Shown here piece by piece: positions 43,885 through 52,048 of a stretch of DNA of 64,000 bases. The stretch comes from an uncultured Lachnospiraceae bacterium. Lineage in GTDB: Bacteria; Bacillota; Clostridia; Lachnospirales; Lachnospiraceae. The translations under genes and the position numbers were made by a program. The DNA lies in the NCBI GenBank assembly GCA_934343915.1, contig CAKRIL010000014.1:9246-73245 (forward strand). The letters are read 5' to 3'. The notes under the pieces were generated by a model that was not told the origin of the DNA, made no database searches, and saw nothing but the letters and a program-made list of their open reading frames with translations. Each line of letters begins with the position of its first letter. Position 1 is the stretch's first letter.

Positions 43885-44566
43885 ATTTTATTCGTATCCT
43901 TTCTGTTGCTTCACCTGGATTTTTTATTTTGGAAAGATATGCTGCGGCATTGTCTTTTCGATCTATTTTTGCGGAAAATGATGCAAGAGTACATAGAATA
44001 TCTTCATTTCCCGGATCAAGCGACTCCATAAAAGAAAGAATATGAAATGCGTATGTCAACATAGACTTATTGGTGAATAAAACTGCCAGTTCCGTCAACA
44101 GATTACTTGTAAAAGAGGATGTTTCTATTACTTTCATAATAAAATACGGCGAGATTTTATAGGTGTCAATAAAGTGAAGTAAAAAATCTTTTGCAGACTC
44201 ATCTTGGGCAAGTTCAATACGCCATAATATAAATTTGCACTGTTCTATCAGCAGTATGTGATCGTTGATATTATCTGCTATATCCAGTATGGTCTGTTTA
44301 TATCCTGCGTTGTGCTCGGATTTATATATTTGTATAATAAGAAACATATATGCATACTCGGGAACGTTGTGGAATTTTTGAAAATAGTTTGTATCATCGT
44401 ATGCGTTTACAAGCTTAAGTTTTGCATCATCTGAAGCGGATTTTAATTGTGTAGAAACATAGTCATGAAACTTTGGATATTCGAGGTCTATTTCCTTGTA
44501 TTGATTCAAAAAATTTTTTTCATAATCCAGAGCATATGCTTCGCTTGTTTTGTCGATTTCAGGCAT
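43874..44566 (-). CDS. Uncharacterised helical protein, duplicated pair, copy 2
   Basis: 230-aa paralogue of the 186-aa protein. Shared parts: N-terminal EAYALDYEKN, NVPEYAYMFLIIQIYKSEHN, QCKFILWRIELAQDESAKDF, C-terminal TERIRIKYGL. It has an additional TPR-like helix pair (AFHILSFMESLDPGNEDILC, TLASFSAKIDRKDNAAAYLS) before the common tail. Start at 44566 with GGAGG 8 bases upstream; a start 33 bases earlier overlaps the upstream terminator and is rejected. Confidence 0.75.
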   Translation of the reverse strand: MPEIDKTSEAYALDYEKNFLNQYKEIDLEYPKFHDYVSTQLKSASDDAKLKLVNAYDDTNYFQKFHNVPEYAYMFLIIQIYKSEHNAGYKQTILDIADNINDHILLIEQCKFILWRIELAQDESAKDFLLHFIDTYKISPYFIMKVIETSSFTSNLLTELAVLFTNKSMLTYAFHILSFMESLDPGNEDILCTLASFSAKIDRKDNAAAYLSKIKNPGEATERIRIKYGL

Positions 44567-44583
44567 TTGAATTTCCTCCGTTT

Positions 44584-44631
44584 GATAAAAAATCTTCACA
44601 GTATTGATATATTCAATAGAGTGAAGATTTT
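44584..44631 (-). terminator. Terminator of the sigma-28 small-protein unit
   Basis: Read on the minus strand: AAAATCTTCAC stem (44631-44621) pairing with GTGAAGATTTT (44599-44589), with an inner TATTGA/TCAATA pair, then a run of six T. It closes the unit that starts at 45083. Confidence 0.82.
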
Positions 44632-44637
44632 GGGTAT

Positions 44638-45003
44638 TTATGCAACAAATGTCTTTGCAGCGTCTTCTAATTCATTAAGAAATGTCATTAATGAACCTGT
44701 AAGAAGTTCAGCTTGTGCGATTGAGTCTCCTTTTTTGTAAGCTGAACTGAACTCGTTGCAAGCTCTATTGATAACTTCTTTATCAAAGCCATTTGACTTC
44801 TCCTTAAGAAGGGAGCTTATTCTATTATATACTTCAATAACCCAGTTAAGTCCATCGATAACCTTCTTAAGATACTCGTTGGTGTCGGCAAGGCGTTCTC
44901 CGCTAAGTTCCTTTGCTACGTTTTCCATTCCCTTGCGGAGCTTAGGAATATAATCAAGCATTACCTGCAATGCTTCAAGCTGTTCTCTTCTTAAATCTTC
45001 CAT
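44638..45003 (-). CDS. Small helical protein under a sigma-28 promoter
   Basis: 121-aa, wholly helical acidic protein with no motif I recognise (LRREQLEALQVMLDYIPKLR, KGMENVAKELSGERL, GLNWVIEVYNRISSLL, ELEDAAKTFVA). It has its own near-perfect sigma-28 promoter and its own terminator, so it is expressed with late flagellar genes, independently of the glycosyltransferases around it. A flagellin chaperone or a flagellin-glycan carrier factor is plausible (inference). GGTG lies before the ATG. Confidence 0.75.
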   Translation of the reverse strand: MEDLRREQLEALQVMLDYIPKLRKGMENVAKELSGERLADTNEYLKKVIDGLNWVIEVYNRISSLLKEKSNGFDKEVINRACNEFSSAYKKGDSIAQAELLTGSLMTFLNELEDAAKTFVA

Positions 45004-45055
45004 GATTTACACCAATTCATCAGGTGATGAATCCTTTCTTTTAATCTATAATCAT

Positions 45056-45083
45056 ATATCGGCATACATCGGATTTCGAGTTA
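45056..45083 (-). promoter_or_regulatory. Sigma-28 promoter inside the minus-strand glycan block
   Basis: On the minus strand: TAAC (45083-45080), 16 bases, GCCGATAT (45063-45056), a complete match to the sigma-28 -10. The -35 coincides with the stop codon of the upstream 701-aa gene. The leader holds an 8-bp palindrome ATTCATCA/TGATGAAT (45015-45032). Confidence 0.8.
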
Positions 45084-47186
45084 GCTGTTTTGTTCAAAAA
45101 CTTTTTTTAAGTCATCGCTCGGAATATCATGAGTTAATATACTTCGACATATTTGGGTTATGCTCGAATCTGACGATGTAATAAAGTGATTATTCGTAAT
45201 ATCGGGAAAACGTGTCAGGAGTTCATTTTTTGCAAGCTGTATATTTTCGTAAGAGTACAATTCGGGATGTAAACTCATGCGCCATAGAAGCTCCTCAAAT
45301 GCCTTCTTATAGTGCATAAACGCATACTCATCATAGCAATCTGAATACCAATCATGCTCTTTAAGGAAATCTGAGGACATATTCTGCATGGTCATGGTAT
45401 TCATATAATAATCCTTCAATTTATCACTCAACATGGTGCCGTTGTCGTTGCCATAGTAAAAATAGTAGTTGGCAGGCAATAACAGATATGACCTCATGTG
45501 ATACATGCATTCTGTTGAGAACAGAATATCTTCCATAAAAATATTTTCCGGAAACCTGATATTGTTATCCACAAGAAAACTACGCTTATAGAGTCGCCCC
45601 CAGGGACTGGTCTTCCAGTAGCGGTTTAAAATATAGTAACGCTTATCGTCAGGGTTATCCATATGGAGCAGCGTGAGCTTGCCGCTGGCAGTCGCATTAG
45701 GAACACCGTCACGGTCGTAAAAGAGTGTATATCCGCATTCCGTTATGTCACAGTCATCGAGCTTGGCATACCGATATAGCTGTTCGAGCATGTTAGCATC
45801 AATACAATCGTCGGAGTCTACATAGGTTATGTAATCACCTGTGGAGTAGGTGAGCGCAAGATTGCGTGCAAAGCCCTGTTTCATGTTCTGCTCTAACGGT
45901 ATAATTATGAACATGTCGGGATATTGATGTTCGTATTCCTCAAGAATCGACAGTGTATTGTCGTTTGAACAGTCATCAACACAGATTATCTCGAACTTTA
46001 CACCTGTAATTGTCTGTGACAGTATACTGTCAAGGCACCGCTTAAGATATTTTTCAACATCATGGCATGGTATAATGATGGATATTGTGTCCAAAACATC
46101 GATAAGAGCATCTTTGAATGTGGCAAGTGCAATATTGCTCTTATAGCTGTGTATACTGTCGATGCATTTCTGAGGTGCGATGTCAGGAAGCGTATTGTCA
46201 GAAATCCACCCCAGTATTCGGGCAAGCGCATCTGAATCTCTTATAGGATACAGCCAGCCGTTCTGTCCGGGAGTGATCAGCTCCGTGATGCCATCAACGG
46301 GTGTTGACAGAACCGGTATACCGTTCGCGAGGCTCTCGATTGCACACAGAGGGCTGCCTTCATATTCCGATGCCAGGACGCTTGCGGTTACATTACTGCA
46401 ATCTGACCATGGCGAACTCTGCCAGCCGGGAAAGGATACGAAGTCGTCAAGCTGCAGCTCGTTGGTAAGCTGCTTAAGCTTGTCAAGCTCTTCTCCGGTT
46501 CCGATTATGCGGAGCTTCCATGGAAGGTCGGGGTGATCCTCGTTGACAATGCCTATAGCCTGTATGATGGTTTCGACGTGTTTTTCTGCCGACAATCTTC
46601 CGACGAACTGAAGGGTGCGTTCAGACTTGTGATATTCAGCTTGCGGGGTATATTTCTCGGTGAATACAGGGTTATGAACGACGTATACCCGGGCAGAAGG
46701 ATTGTCTGCCAATATTATGTCTGCTGCCTTCTGTGATATGCACAGATGAGCGTCGGCATATCTTAGGCATTCTATGCCGCCGGCACCGTAACGGTCGTAT
46801 TCATATAATGGTCCGTGCAGCCAGGAGAGTATTTTACATGGGACTGTCGATGCTGCTAATGCCTTTTTGGCGGTCATTACAAGGTACGGCCATGTGGTGG
46901 CAATGACAATATTGGGAACACCATACTGGCTTAAAAAGTTGGCATACAGCCCAGAGAGAAAGTCGAGAGTGGGAGCCTTTTTACCTATGAGTACAGGGTA
47001 TACTTCAAGCTCAGGGTCGAACCACCGGTTGCCGTCGGACAGAAGCTGTACAATCCGGACATGAAAACCATTATGATTAAGGTATTTCCCTACGGCATTG
47101 ATGACATTTTCAACGCCTCCGGCACCTGCGACCGGAACGAGAATATCTATTAATATAGGATTGATGGTATGCATGTTATTCTTCAT
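45081..47186 (-). CDS. Bifunctional GT4-GT2 glycosyltransferase
   Basis: 701 aa with two complete catalytic domains. Residues 10-365 are GT4: DILVPVAGAGGVENVINAVG, LSWLHGPLYEYDRYG, LQFVGRLSAEKHVETIIQAI, SEYEGSPLCAIESLANGIPV. Residues 370-620 are GT2: SIIIPCHDVEKYLKRCLDSI, CVDDCSNDNTLSIL, YITYVDSDDCIDANML, then PWGRLYKRSFLVDNNIRFPE. One enzyme could add two successive sugars. No membrane segment. Lies between the methyltransferase gene (11-base gap) and the sigma-28 unit. Confidence 0.9.
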   Translation of the reverse strand: MKNNMHTINPILIDILVPVAGAGGVENVINAVGKYLNHNGFHVRIVQLLSDGNRWFDPELEVYPVLIGKKAPTLDFLSGLYANFLSQYGVPNIVIATTWPYLVMTAKKALAASTVPCKILSWLHGPLYEYDRYGAGGIECLRYADAHLCISQKAADIILADNPSARVYVVHNPVFTEKYTPQAEYHKSERTLQFVGRLSAEKHVETIIQAIGIVNEDHPDLPWKLRIIGTGEELDKLKQLTNELQLDDFVSFPGWQSSPWSDCSNVTASVLASEYEGSPLCAIESLANGIPVLSTPVDGITELITPGQNGWLYPIRDSDALARILGWISDNTLPDIAPQKCIDSIHSYKSNIALATFKDALIDVLDTISIIIPCHDVEKYLKRCLDSILSQTITGVKFEIICVDDCSNDNTLSILEEYEHQYPDMFIIIPLEQNMKQGFARNLALTYSTGDYITYVDSDDCIDANMLEQLYRYAKLDDCDITECGYTLFYDRDGVPNATASGKLTLLHMDNPDDKRYYILNRYWKTSPWGRLYKRSFLVDNNIRFPENIFMEDILFSTECMYHMRSYLLLPANYYFYYGNDNGTMLSDKLKDYYMNTMTMQNMSSDFLKEHDWYSDCYDEYAFMHYKKAFEELLWRMSLHPELYSYENIQLAKNELLTRFPDITNNHFITSSDSSITQICRSILTHDIPSDDLKKVFEQNS

Positions 47187-47196
47187 TTAGTATGTG

Positions 47197-47934
47197 TTAC
47201 CTCTCAATAATATAATAATATTGTGTTGTCTCACTTCTGTTATTCAGTTCTTTTTCGCTGAATAATAGTCCTTCTCTTTTTATGGAGAATCCTTTGCTTG
47301 ATAAGCTTTTAGCGAAGAATTGATTAAGCTCATTACGGGTTCGATATATTGCGTTATAGTTATCGGCTAATTCTTCTGAATAAAAATCTTTCAGAGTCAG
47401 ACGGTCTTCTATACCTATCGGCTCTCGGATGCATATGGTGGCATGTTCGGCGCAGCATTGTTCTACCTGCTGCAATAAGATATCTACATCATTATCATTC
47501 AGATACATTAAGATGCCTATAAGGAGTACCTTGTTAAAGCATTCTTTTTTGTTTTCTGACATAATTGTATTTAACTGTAATGCAGAACCGACATAAAAGT
47601 TAAAATTTTCCTTATTATTTCGCTCATTAGCAATCTGTATCAATTCAGGACTGAAATCTATGCCGCAATATTCTGCAATATCACCCGATAGTGCATCCGC
47701 CCATCGGCCGATGCCGCATGCAATATCCAACACCTTAGATTCTGTATCAAGTCCCAGATAAGGTATCAGCTTCTTTATTTCGTGCTCATTGCGCTCACGA
47801 ACCAGTTCAGCATTGTTGTCCTGGTACATCGTAACTGAGTAGGGATTATTTTTCTGGAATTTATCTGCCCTGTGTTGAAAGAAGTCCTTTGTTTTATTGT
47901 AATCAATGTCGGTGTGTCGTTTTTTAACTCTCAT
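47197..47934 (-). CDS. Class I SAM-dependent methyltransferase
   Basis: 245 aa: motif I VLDIACGIGRWADALSGD, motif II YCGIDFSPELIQIANER, motif IV FNKVLLIGILMYLNDNDVDI. The N-terminus is polar and tyrosine-rich (FQHRADKFQKNNPYSVTMYQ). Substrate unknown. Sits between the CDP-glycerol-transferase-like gene and the bifunctional glycosyltransferase in one minus-strand unit. The upstream ribosome site is weak. Confidence 0.83.
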   Translation of the reverse strand: MRVKKRHTDIDYNKTKDFFQHRADKFQKNNPYSVTMYQDNNAELVRERNEHEIKKLIPYLGLDTESKVLDIACGIGRWADALSGDIAEYCGIDFSPELIQIANERNNKENFNFYVGSALQLNTIMSENKKECFNKVLLIGILMYLNDNDVDILLQQVEQCCAEHATICIREPIGIEDRLTLKDFYSEELADNYNAIYRTRNELNQFFAKSLSSKGFSIKREGLLFSEKELNNRSETTQYYYIIER

Positions 47935-47950
47935 ATTATGTTATTCTTTC

Positions 47951-49654
47951 TTACTGTACTTTTTTTATTGCGTCATCAATATATTCATATATATATTCGC
48001 TTGCCGGCATTCCGTTGATTTTGTAATAATCAAGGTATTTCTCAAAAAAGGCTTCGCGTTCTTTAAGCATATAATCATCATTTTGAATAACCGTATTTTC
48101 CACAAAACGCTTAATTGCGTTAAAGTCTCCACCATCGGCTGTGTACAATATCTTTGCCAATTCGCTTCCGAAATCATTGAAGGTATTGCGTTCTCTGGTC
48201 AGAAAGAGCATAGGCTTGTGCACATACAGGTATTCGCCTAAAAATGAAATGCTGTCCAGAATCATAGCGTCAGATGATTTAAATATATCGCAGTAGGTTC
48301 CGCTTTCAATTACCTTGGCATTGGGAAGCCGGTTCCACATATCGAGATATTCGTCATATTCCTGTTCGGATTGAAATAATCCTTGCGCCACGGAGCCGGC
48401 TCTGAGCATAGGATGAGGTCTTAAAACCCATGATATTGCAGTGGCAGTATCTTTTGCATAATTATACATCTGCATATATGTCTTATCAAAATTCCCAAAG
48501 CCTGCGGCACCGTCTCGGATTGACCAGTGCGGCGCATAGATAATTCTTTTTACGTTCTGTTTATCGACATCGGGTGCCATTTTCCATATATCACGTTCAG
48601 GCTCCGGTTCGTCACGGTAAAAGCTGTCCATTCTGACAAAACCACTGGAAACTACATTGAAATCCCCTATATCAGAATATTTTTCAGCCATTTCCTTATG
48701 GCAGGCTGTTTCACAGAATATTTTCCAGTAAAGAGCATGTGATAATTGGTTGAACTGTCCGGAGACATTGCCATATATCATCATGCCGTATGGTATGTAT
48801 ACATTCAATATACTTAATGGGAAATTAAGTATATTGCTTGTACCGATAAATGCCGTATAATACGGATTGAGATGAAATACGATATCAGGGCTGCCGATTT
48901 CCTTCCAGCTTTTAATTCTGTCCTGATATTGGTCATACAGGCCGATTGTATTAAAACCTCTTTCCGTAAAATATGCAATGGTCTTATTATATGTATCAAA
49001 AATAGTCTGCTGCGTGCCTACGAAGAACGGAGCGACTGTAACCACAACTTCGCAATCGGGACGTGCGGCATATAGCTTATATACTTCTTCACAGCTCCAT
49101 TCAGCACTGTCTTTTACAAAAAATGCTATTTTCTTCTTATTCTGTCGCGCTATTCTTCTCAGATTGGTATCATATACACAGGATGAAATTTCCTTGAATA
49201 ACTCAATGCTTCCCTTTTCCTTTACAAGTGCGAGCGCGTGGTATGTGTGCTCATCTAAGAATGCATCATCCATGCTGTGGCTCTTATATCGCTGCACAAT
49301 ATTATCGAACAATCTGTTGTCTTCCTTTGCATCTTCAAGCTGCTTGGAAATATCAGAATATTTTTTATCATTATAACTGTCTTTTTCGTATTCGTACTGC
49401 ATCCAGTCAGCCATCATATCAAGCATATAACAGCATTCAGCTTTTTGACCGTTTGCAATCATGTATTTAATCAAGTCGCCGTACTGCAGGGATATATTTT
49501 CGGAAAGTGGTGCATTATCCCGGTAATTTAAGGCATAATGCAGTGCTTCGGTTATATCTGATACAGGACAGTCTTCCATAGAAAGCTGTTCCTGCTCTAT
49601 CATAGCGGCAATCCTCTTGATTGTCATAATCATCTGATTCTGTTCGTCTGTCAC
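47951..49654 (-). CDS. CDP-glycerol glycerophosphotransferase-like protein
   Basis: 567 aa. The C-terminal half matches the teichoic-acid CDP-glycerol/CDP-ribitol transferase fold: RIIYAPHWSIRDGAAGFGNF, WVLRPHPMLRAG, DIFKSSDAMILDSISFLGEY, KPMLFLTRERNTFNDF. The N-terminal 170 residues are helical. It could move glycerol-P or pentitol-P from a CDP donor (donor set made at 37779-42014). GTG 49654 is chosen because CGAGGTAG precedes it; the ATG 15 bases upstream would include that site. No membrane segment, as expected for a cytoplasmic acceptor. Confidence 0.8.
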   Translation of the reverse strand: MTDEQNQMIMTIKRIAAMIEQEQLSMEDCPVSDITEALHYALNYRDNAPLSENISLQYGDLIKYMIANGQKAECCYMLDMMADWMQYEYEKDSYNDKKYSDISKQLEDAKEDNRLFDNIVQRYKSHSMDDAFLDEHTYHALALVKEKGSIELFKEISSCVYDTNLRRIARQNKKKIAFFVKDSAEWSCEEVYKLYAARPDCEVVVTVAPFFVGTQQTIFDTYNKTIAYFTERGFNTIGLYDQYQDRIKSWKEIGSPDIVFHLNPYYTAFIGTSNILNFPLSILNVYIPYGMMIYGNVSGQFNQLSHALYWKIFCETACHKEMAEKYSDIGDFNVVSSGFVRMDSFYRDEPEPERDIWKMAPDVDKQNVKRIIYAPHWSIRDGAAGFGNFDKTYMQMYNYAKDTATAISWVLRPHPMLRAGSVAQGLFQSEQEYDEYLDMWNRLPNAKVIESGTYCDIFKSSDAMILDSISFLGEYLYVHKPMLFLTRERNTFNDFGSELAKILYTADGGDFNAIKRFVENTVIQNDDYMLKEREAFFEKYLDYYKINGMPASEYIYEYIDDAIKKVQ

Positions 49655-49685
49655 GTTGCTACCTCGCATTTTTGAATATATTAAT

Positions 49686-49713
49686 ATTTTATCATTGTGT
49701 GGGTTAAAAGCAA
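49686..49713 (-). promoter_or_regulatory. Candidate sigma-A promoter of the minus-strand block
   Basis: On the minus strand: TTGCTT (49713-49708), 16 bases, TAAAAT (49691-49686), 32 bases before the GTG start. Moderate match only. Confidence 0.4.
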
Positions 49714-49781
49714 TATTTTTCTGTTTATTATTGCCTTATTTTAAAACCATTTATTTTCCGTAAAAAAATTACGGCTATATA

Positions 49782-49810
49782 TTGATTTACCACATCAATG
49801 TGGATATACT
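49782..49810 (+). promoter_or_regulatory. Sigma-A promoter of the ATPase/TOPRIM pair
   Basis: TTGATT (49782-49787), 17 bases, TATACT (49805-49810), 32 bases before the ATPase start. A small hairpin CCGTAA/TTACGG (49758-49774) lies just upstream. Confidence 0.6.
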
Positions 49811-49842
49811 ATTAATTATAAAGAATTCAATGGGGGTGCAGA

Positions 49843-51006
49843 ATGTTAAAAAAATTTTATGTGCGCAATTATAAGAATTTTAAGGATACATTAGTGGTAG
49901 ACTTTAGCAAGGTTGGGGGGTATCAGTTTAACACTGAATGTATAACTAACAACACAATCGGTAAGAGCATAATTTATGGAAGAAATGCGACAGGTAAGAC
50001 CAATCTTGGAAGGGCACTTATGGATATTAAGTTCGTAATAAGTAATTCTCCGGGATTGAGAGATCAGGAATATATATTGAATGCTGATTCAGAGGAGACA
50101 AGTGCAGTATTCCATTATGAATTTCTGTTTAATAATGTTGAAATTATGTATGAGTATAGCCGCAAGCTTAATTTTAATTTTGGTAAAGAGATGTTAATTA
50201 TAGATGGGAAGAAGGCTTTTGAATTAGATTATGATCAAAAAAAATTTATAGCTTGTGATTTGAATGTATTGGGAATTGAGTCCTTGCAATTAGACAGATA
50301 CATGGAAGTGCTTGAACATGATGTTGAGAATGTTGAAAATGAGGAAAATATACAATTTTCATTTGCAAGATTTATTCTTAATAATTCACCTTTAATGCCG
50401 GATTCGCCACTGAGAATGATGGAAAACTTTGTGAGAGGAATGAGCTTTATAGGTGTAAACAGCCAGGTCTCAACGACACAGTTTCAGACTAAGCTTTTGT
50501 CAGCCTTTACACGTTATATTGATGCTGCGGATAATTTGATGGATTTTCAACATTTTCTTAATATTATGGGTGTTGATTGTGAATTGAATATTAAAGAGCT
50601 TCCTGACGGAAACCGTGAGTTGTATTTCAATCATGATAAGCAATTACCATTTTGGAAGACAGCATCCAGCGGAACGAGGGCATTAACGAATCTGTATTGC
50701 AGATTTATTTTTATGAATAGTAAGGTTCCGTTTGTTTTCCTGGATGAGTTCGATGCCTTTTTTCATTATGAAATGTCGGAAAATATTGTTAATTATTTTA
50801 AAAAGTATTGCCCTGAAAGCCAGGTTGTAATGACAACCCATAACACAAACCTTATGACCAATCATATTGTAAGACCTGATTGTGTATTTATCCTCTCTAC
50901 ATCCGGACAACTTACAGCATTGTGTGATGCGACAGAGAGAGAACTTCGTGAAGGGCATAATTTGGAGAAATTGTATATTGGGGGTGAATTCGAAAAATAT
51001 GAATAA
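49843..51006 (+). CDS. AAA ATPase (ABC/OLD-like), first gene of a two-gene defence-type module
   Basis: 387-aa SMC/ABC-like ATPase of the AAA_15/AAA_21 type. Walker A GRNATGKT (residues 46-53) after an N-terminal MLKKFYVRNYKNFKDT; signature-like TASSGTRALTNL; Walker B VPFVFLDEFDAFFH; switch His in VVMTTHNTNLM. Such ATPases pair with TOPRIM or HNH nucleases in anti-phage systems (OLD, Gabija, PARIS, AbiL and Septu types). Here the partner gene overlaps its end by eight bases. It does not look related to glycan synthesis. RBS GGGGGTG. Confidence 0.85.
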   Translation: MLKKFYVRNYKNFKDTLVVDFSKVGGYQFNTECITNNTIGKSIIYGRNATGKTNLGRALMDIKFVISNSPGLRDQEYILNADSEETSAVFHYEFLFNNVEIMYEYSRKLNFNFGKEMLIIDGKKAFELDYDQKKFIACDLNVLGIESLQLDRYMEVLEHDVENVENEENIQFSFARFILNNSPLMPDSPLRMMENFVRGMSFIGVNSQVSTTQFQTKLLSAFTRYIDAADNLMDFQHFLNIMGVDCELNIKELPDGNRELYFNHDKQLPFWKTASSGTRALTNLYCRFIFMNSKVPFVFLDEFDAFFHYEMSENIVNYFKKYCPESQVVMTTHNTNLMTNHIVRPDCVFILSTSGQLTALCDATERELREGHNLEKLYIGGEFEKYE

Positions 51007-52048
51007 AGATTTTGGGGTGAGGGATAGAAATAAGACTTTGGTTGTTGTGGAAGGGAAACATGAGAAAGAGAATATGATAAAAATAATTTTTAGTGTGTTT
51101 CCCGAAATTTCGATAAGTTACGACAACATAATTATTTTTGATGCAGATGTGTACGATTTATATAAGAGTATTGTAGATGAATATGGGGAGGACTGGGATA
51201 CATATGACTTGGAGATTGATATTCCGTATCTAATCAGCAGCCGAAAAGGTTATAATGAAAAATTGGATAAGCGTAATTTTACTAACATTATTCTTATTTT
51301 TGATTATGAACGACATGATACATCGTTCAGTTTTGAGAAAATTACAAGACTGCAGAAACATTTTAACAACATATCGGAAGATGGCATATTATATATTAAC
51401 TATCCAATGGTGGAATCCTATCTCGATATGCCTATTATTCCTGATGACGAATACATTGACAGACAGGTTTCAGTGGCAATGAGACCGGGAGAGGTGTATA
51501 AGAAAGCTGTCTATGGATATTCTGCATTTTGGAAGGCTTGTCAGGTATATATGAAGCTCACCAACATAATTCACGAGCATATTAGGTCATTAAATAATAT
51601 GCAGTATGATGAAATAATTTATAGAATTATGAATATAGCATATGATGGTATGACAAGAGAAGGCATTGAAAATCATTTGAAGCAGTATAATGATGATGCT
51701 GATGTAAATATATATTTAAAAAATTATATTTTTAATATTATGAAAAAGGTTAATATGCCTGATAACTGCATTAATTATTGGAGTATGGTAAGATTCTATA
51801 TTCTGTATATAGTTATGCAAAATATTGTTAAAGCATATAAGATTCAGACTGATTATATAGAAAATGATTTAAAATGTTCGTCTGAAATTTATTCTGAAAT
51901 TGATTTTTCTAAGATTTTGTTAAAGCAAAATATATTAAGTCAAGATAATTTTAGTGGGAATATATGGATATTAAATTGCTTTATGACATTTTTGGGAGAA
52001 TATAAGTTCTTTTGGAAGTGGATTAAATCGAATCAGGAGACAAAATGA
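50999..52048 (+). CDS. TOPRIM-like nuclease partner
   Basis: 349 aa. N-terminal TOPRIM-like layout: LVVVEGKHEKENMIKI with Glu18, then strands IIIFDAD and ILIFDYERHDTSF (residues 97-110, acidic pair D102/E104), then LYINYPMVESYLDM (Glu139). The rest is helical and unrecognised. Pattern resembles proteins paired with AAA ATPases in abortive-infection systems. ATG 50999 overlaps the ATPase end; its stop overlaps the start of the following glycosyltransferase (ATGA), so all three are translated together. Confidence 0.75.
   Translation: MNKDFGVRDRNKTLVVVEGKHEKENMIKIIFSVFPEISISYDNIIIFDADVYDLYKSIVDEYGEDWDTYDLEIDIPYLISSRKGYNEKLDKRNFTNIILIFDYERHDTSFSFEKITRLQKHFNNISEDGILYINYPMVESYLDMPIIPDDEYIDRQVSVAMRPGEVYKKAVYGYSAFWKACQVYMKLTNIIHEHIRSLNNMQYDEIIYRIMNIAYDGMTREGIENHLKQYNDDADVNIYLKNYIFNIMKKVNMPDNCINYWSMVRFYILYIVMQNIVKAYKIQTDYIENDLKCSSEIYSEIDFSKILLKQNILSQDNFSGNIWILNCFMTFLGEYKFFWKWIKSNQETK

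Noticed and set aside
49758..49774. CCGTAA/TTACGG hairpin as terminator
   Set aside because: Only six base pairs, and neither side has a suitable T run or a gene ending there; more likely a chance or operator-like repeat.
49843..52048. Retron or Septu system
   Set aside because: No reverse transcriptase, msr/msd-like RNA or HNH motif is seen; the partner has a TOPRIM-like rather than HNH pattern.
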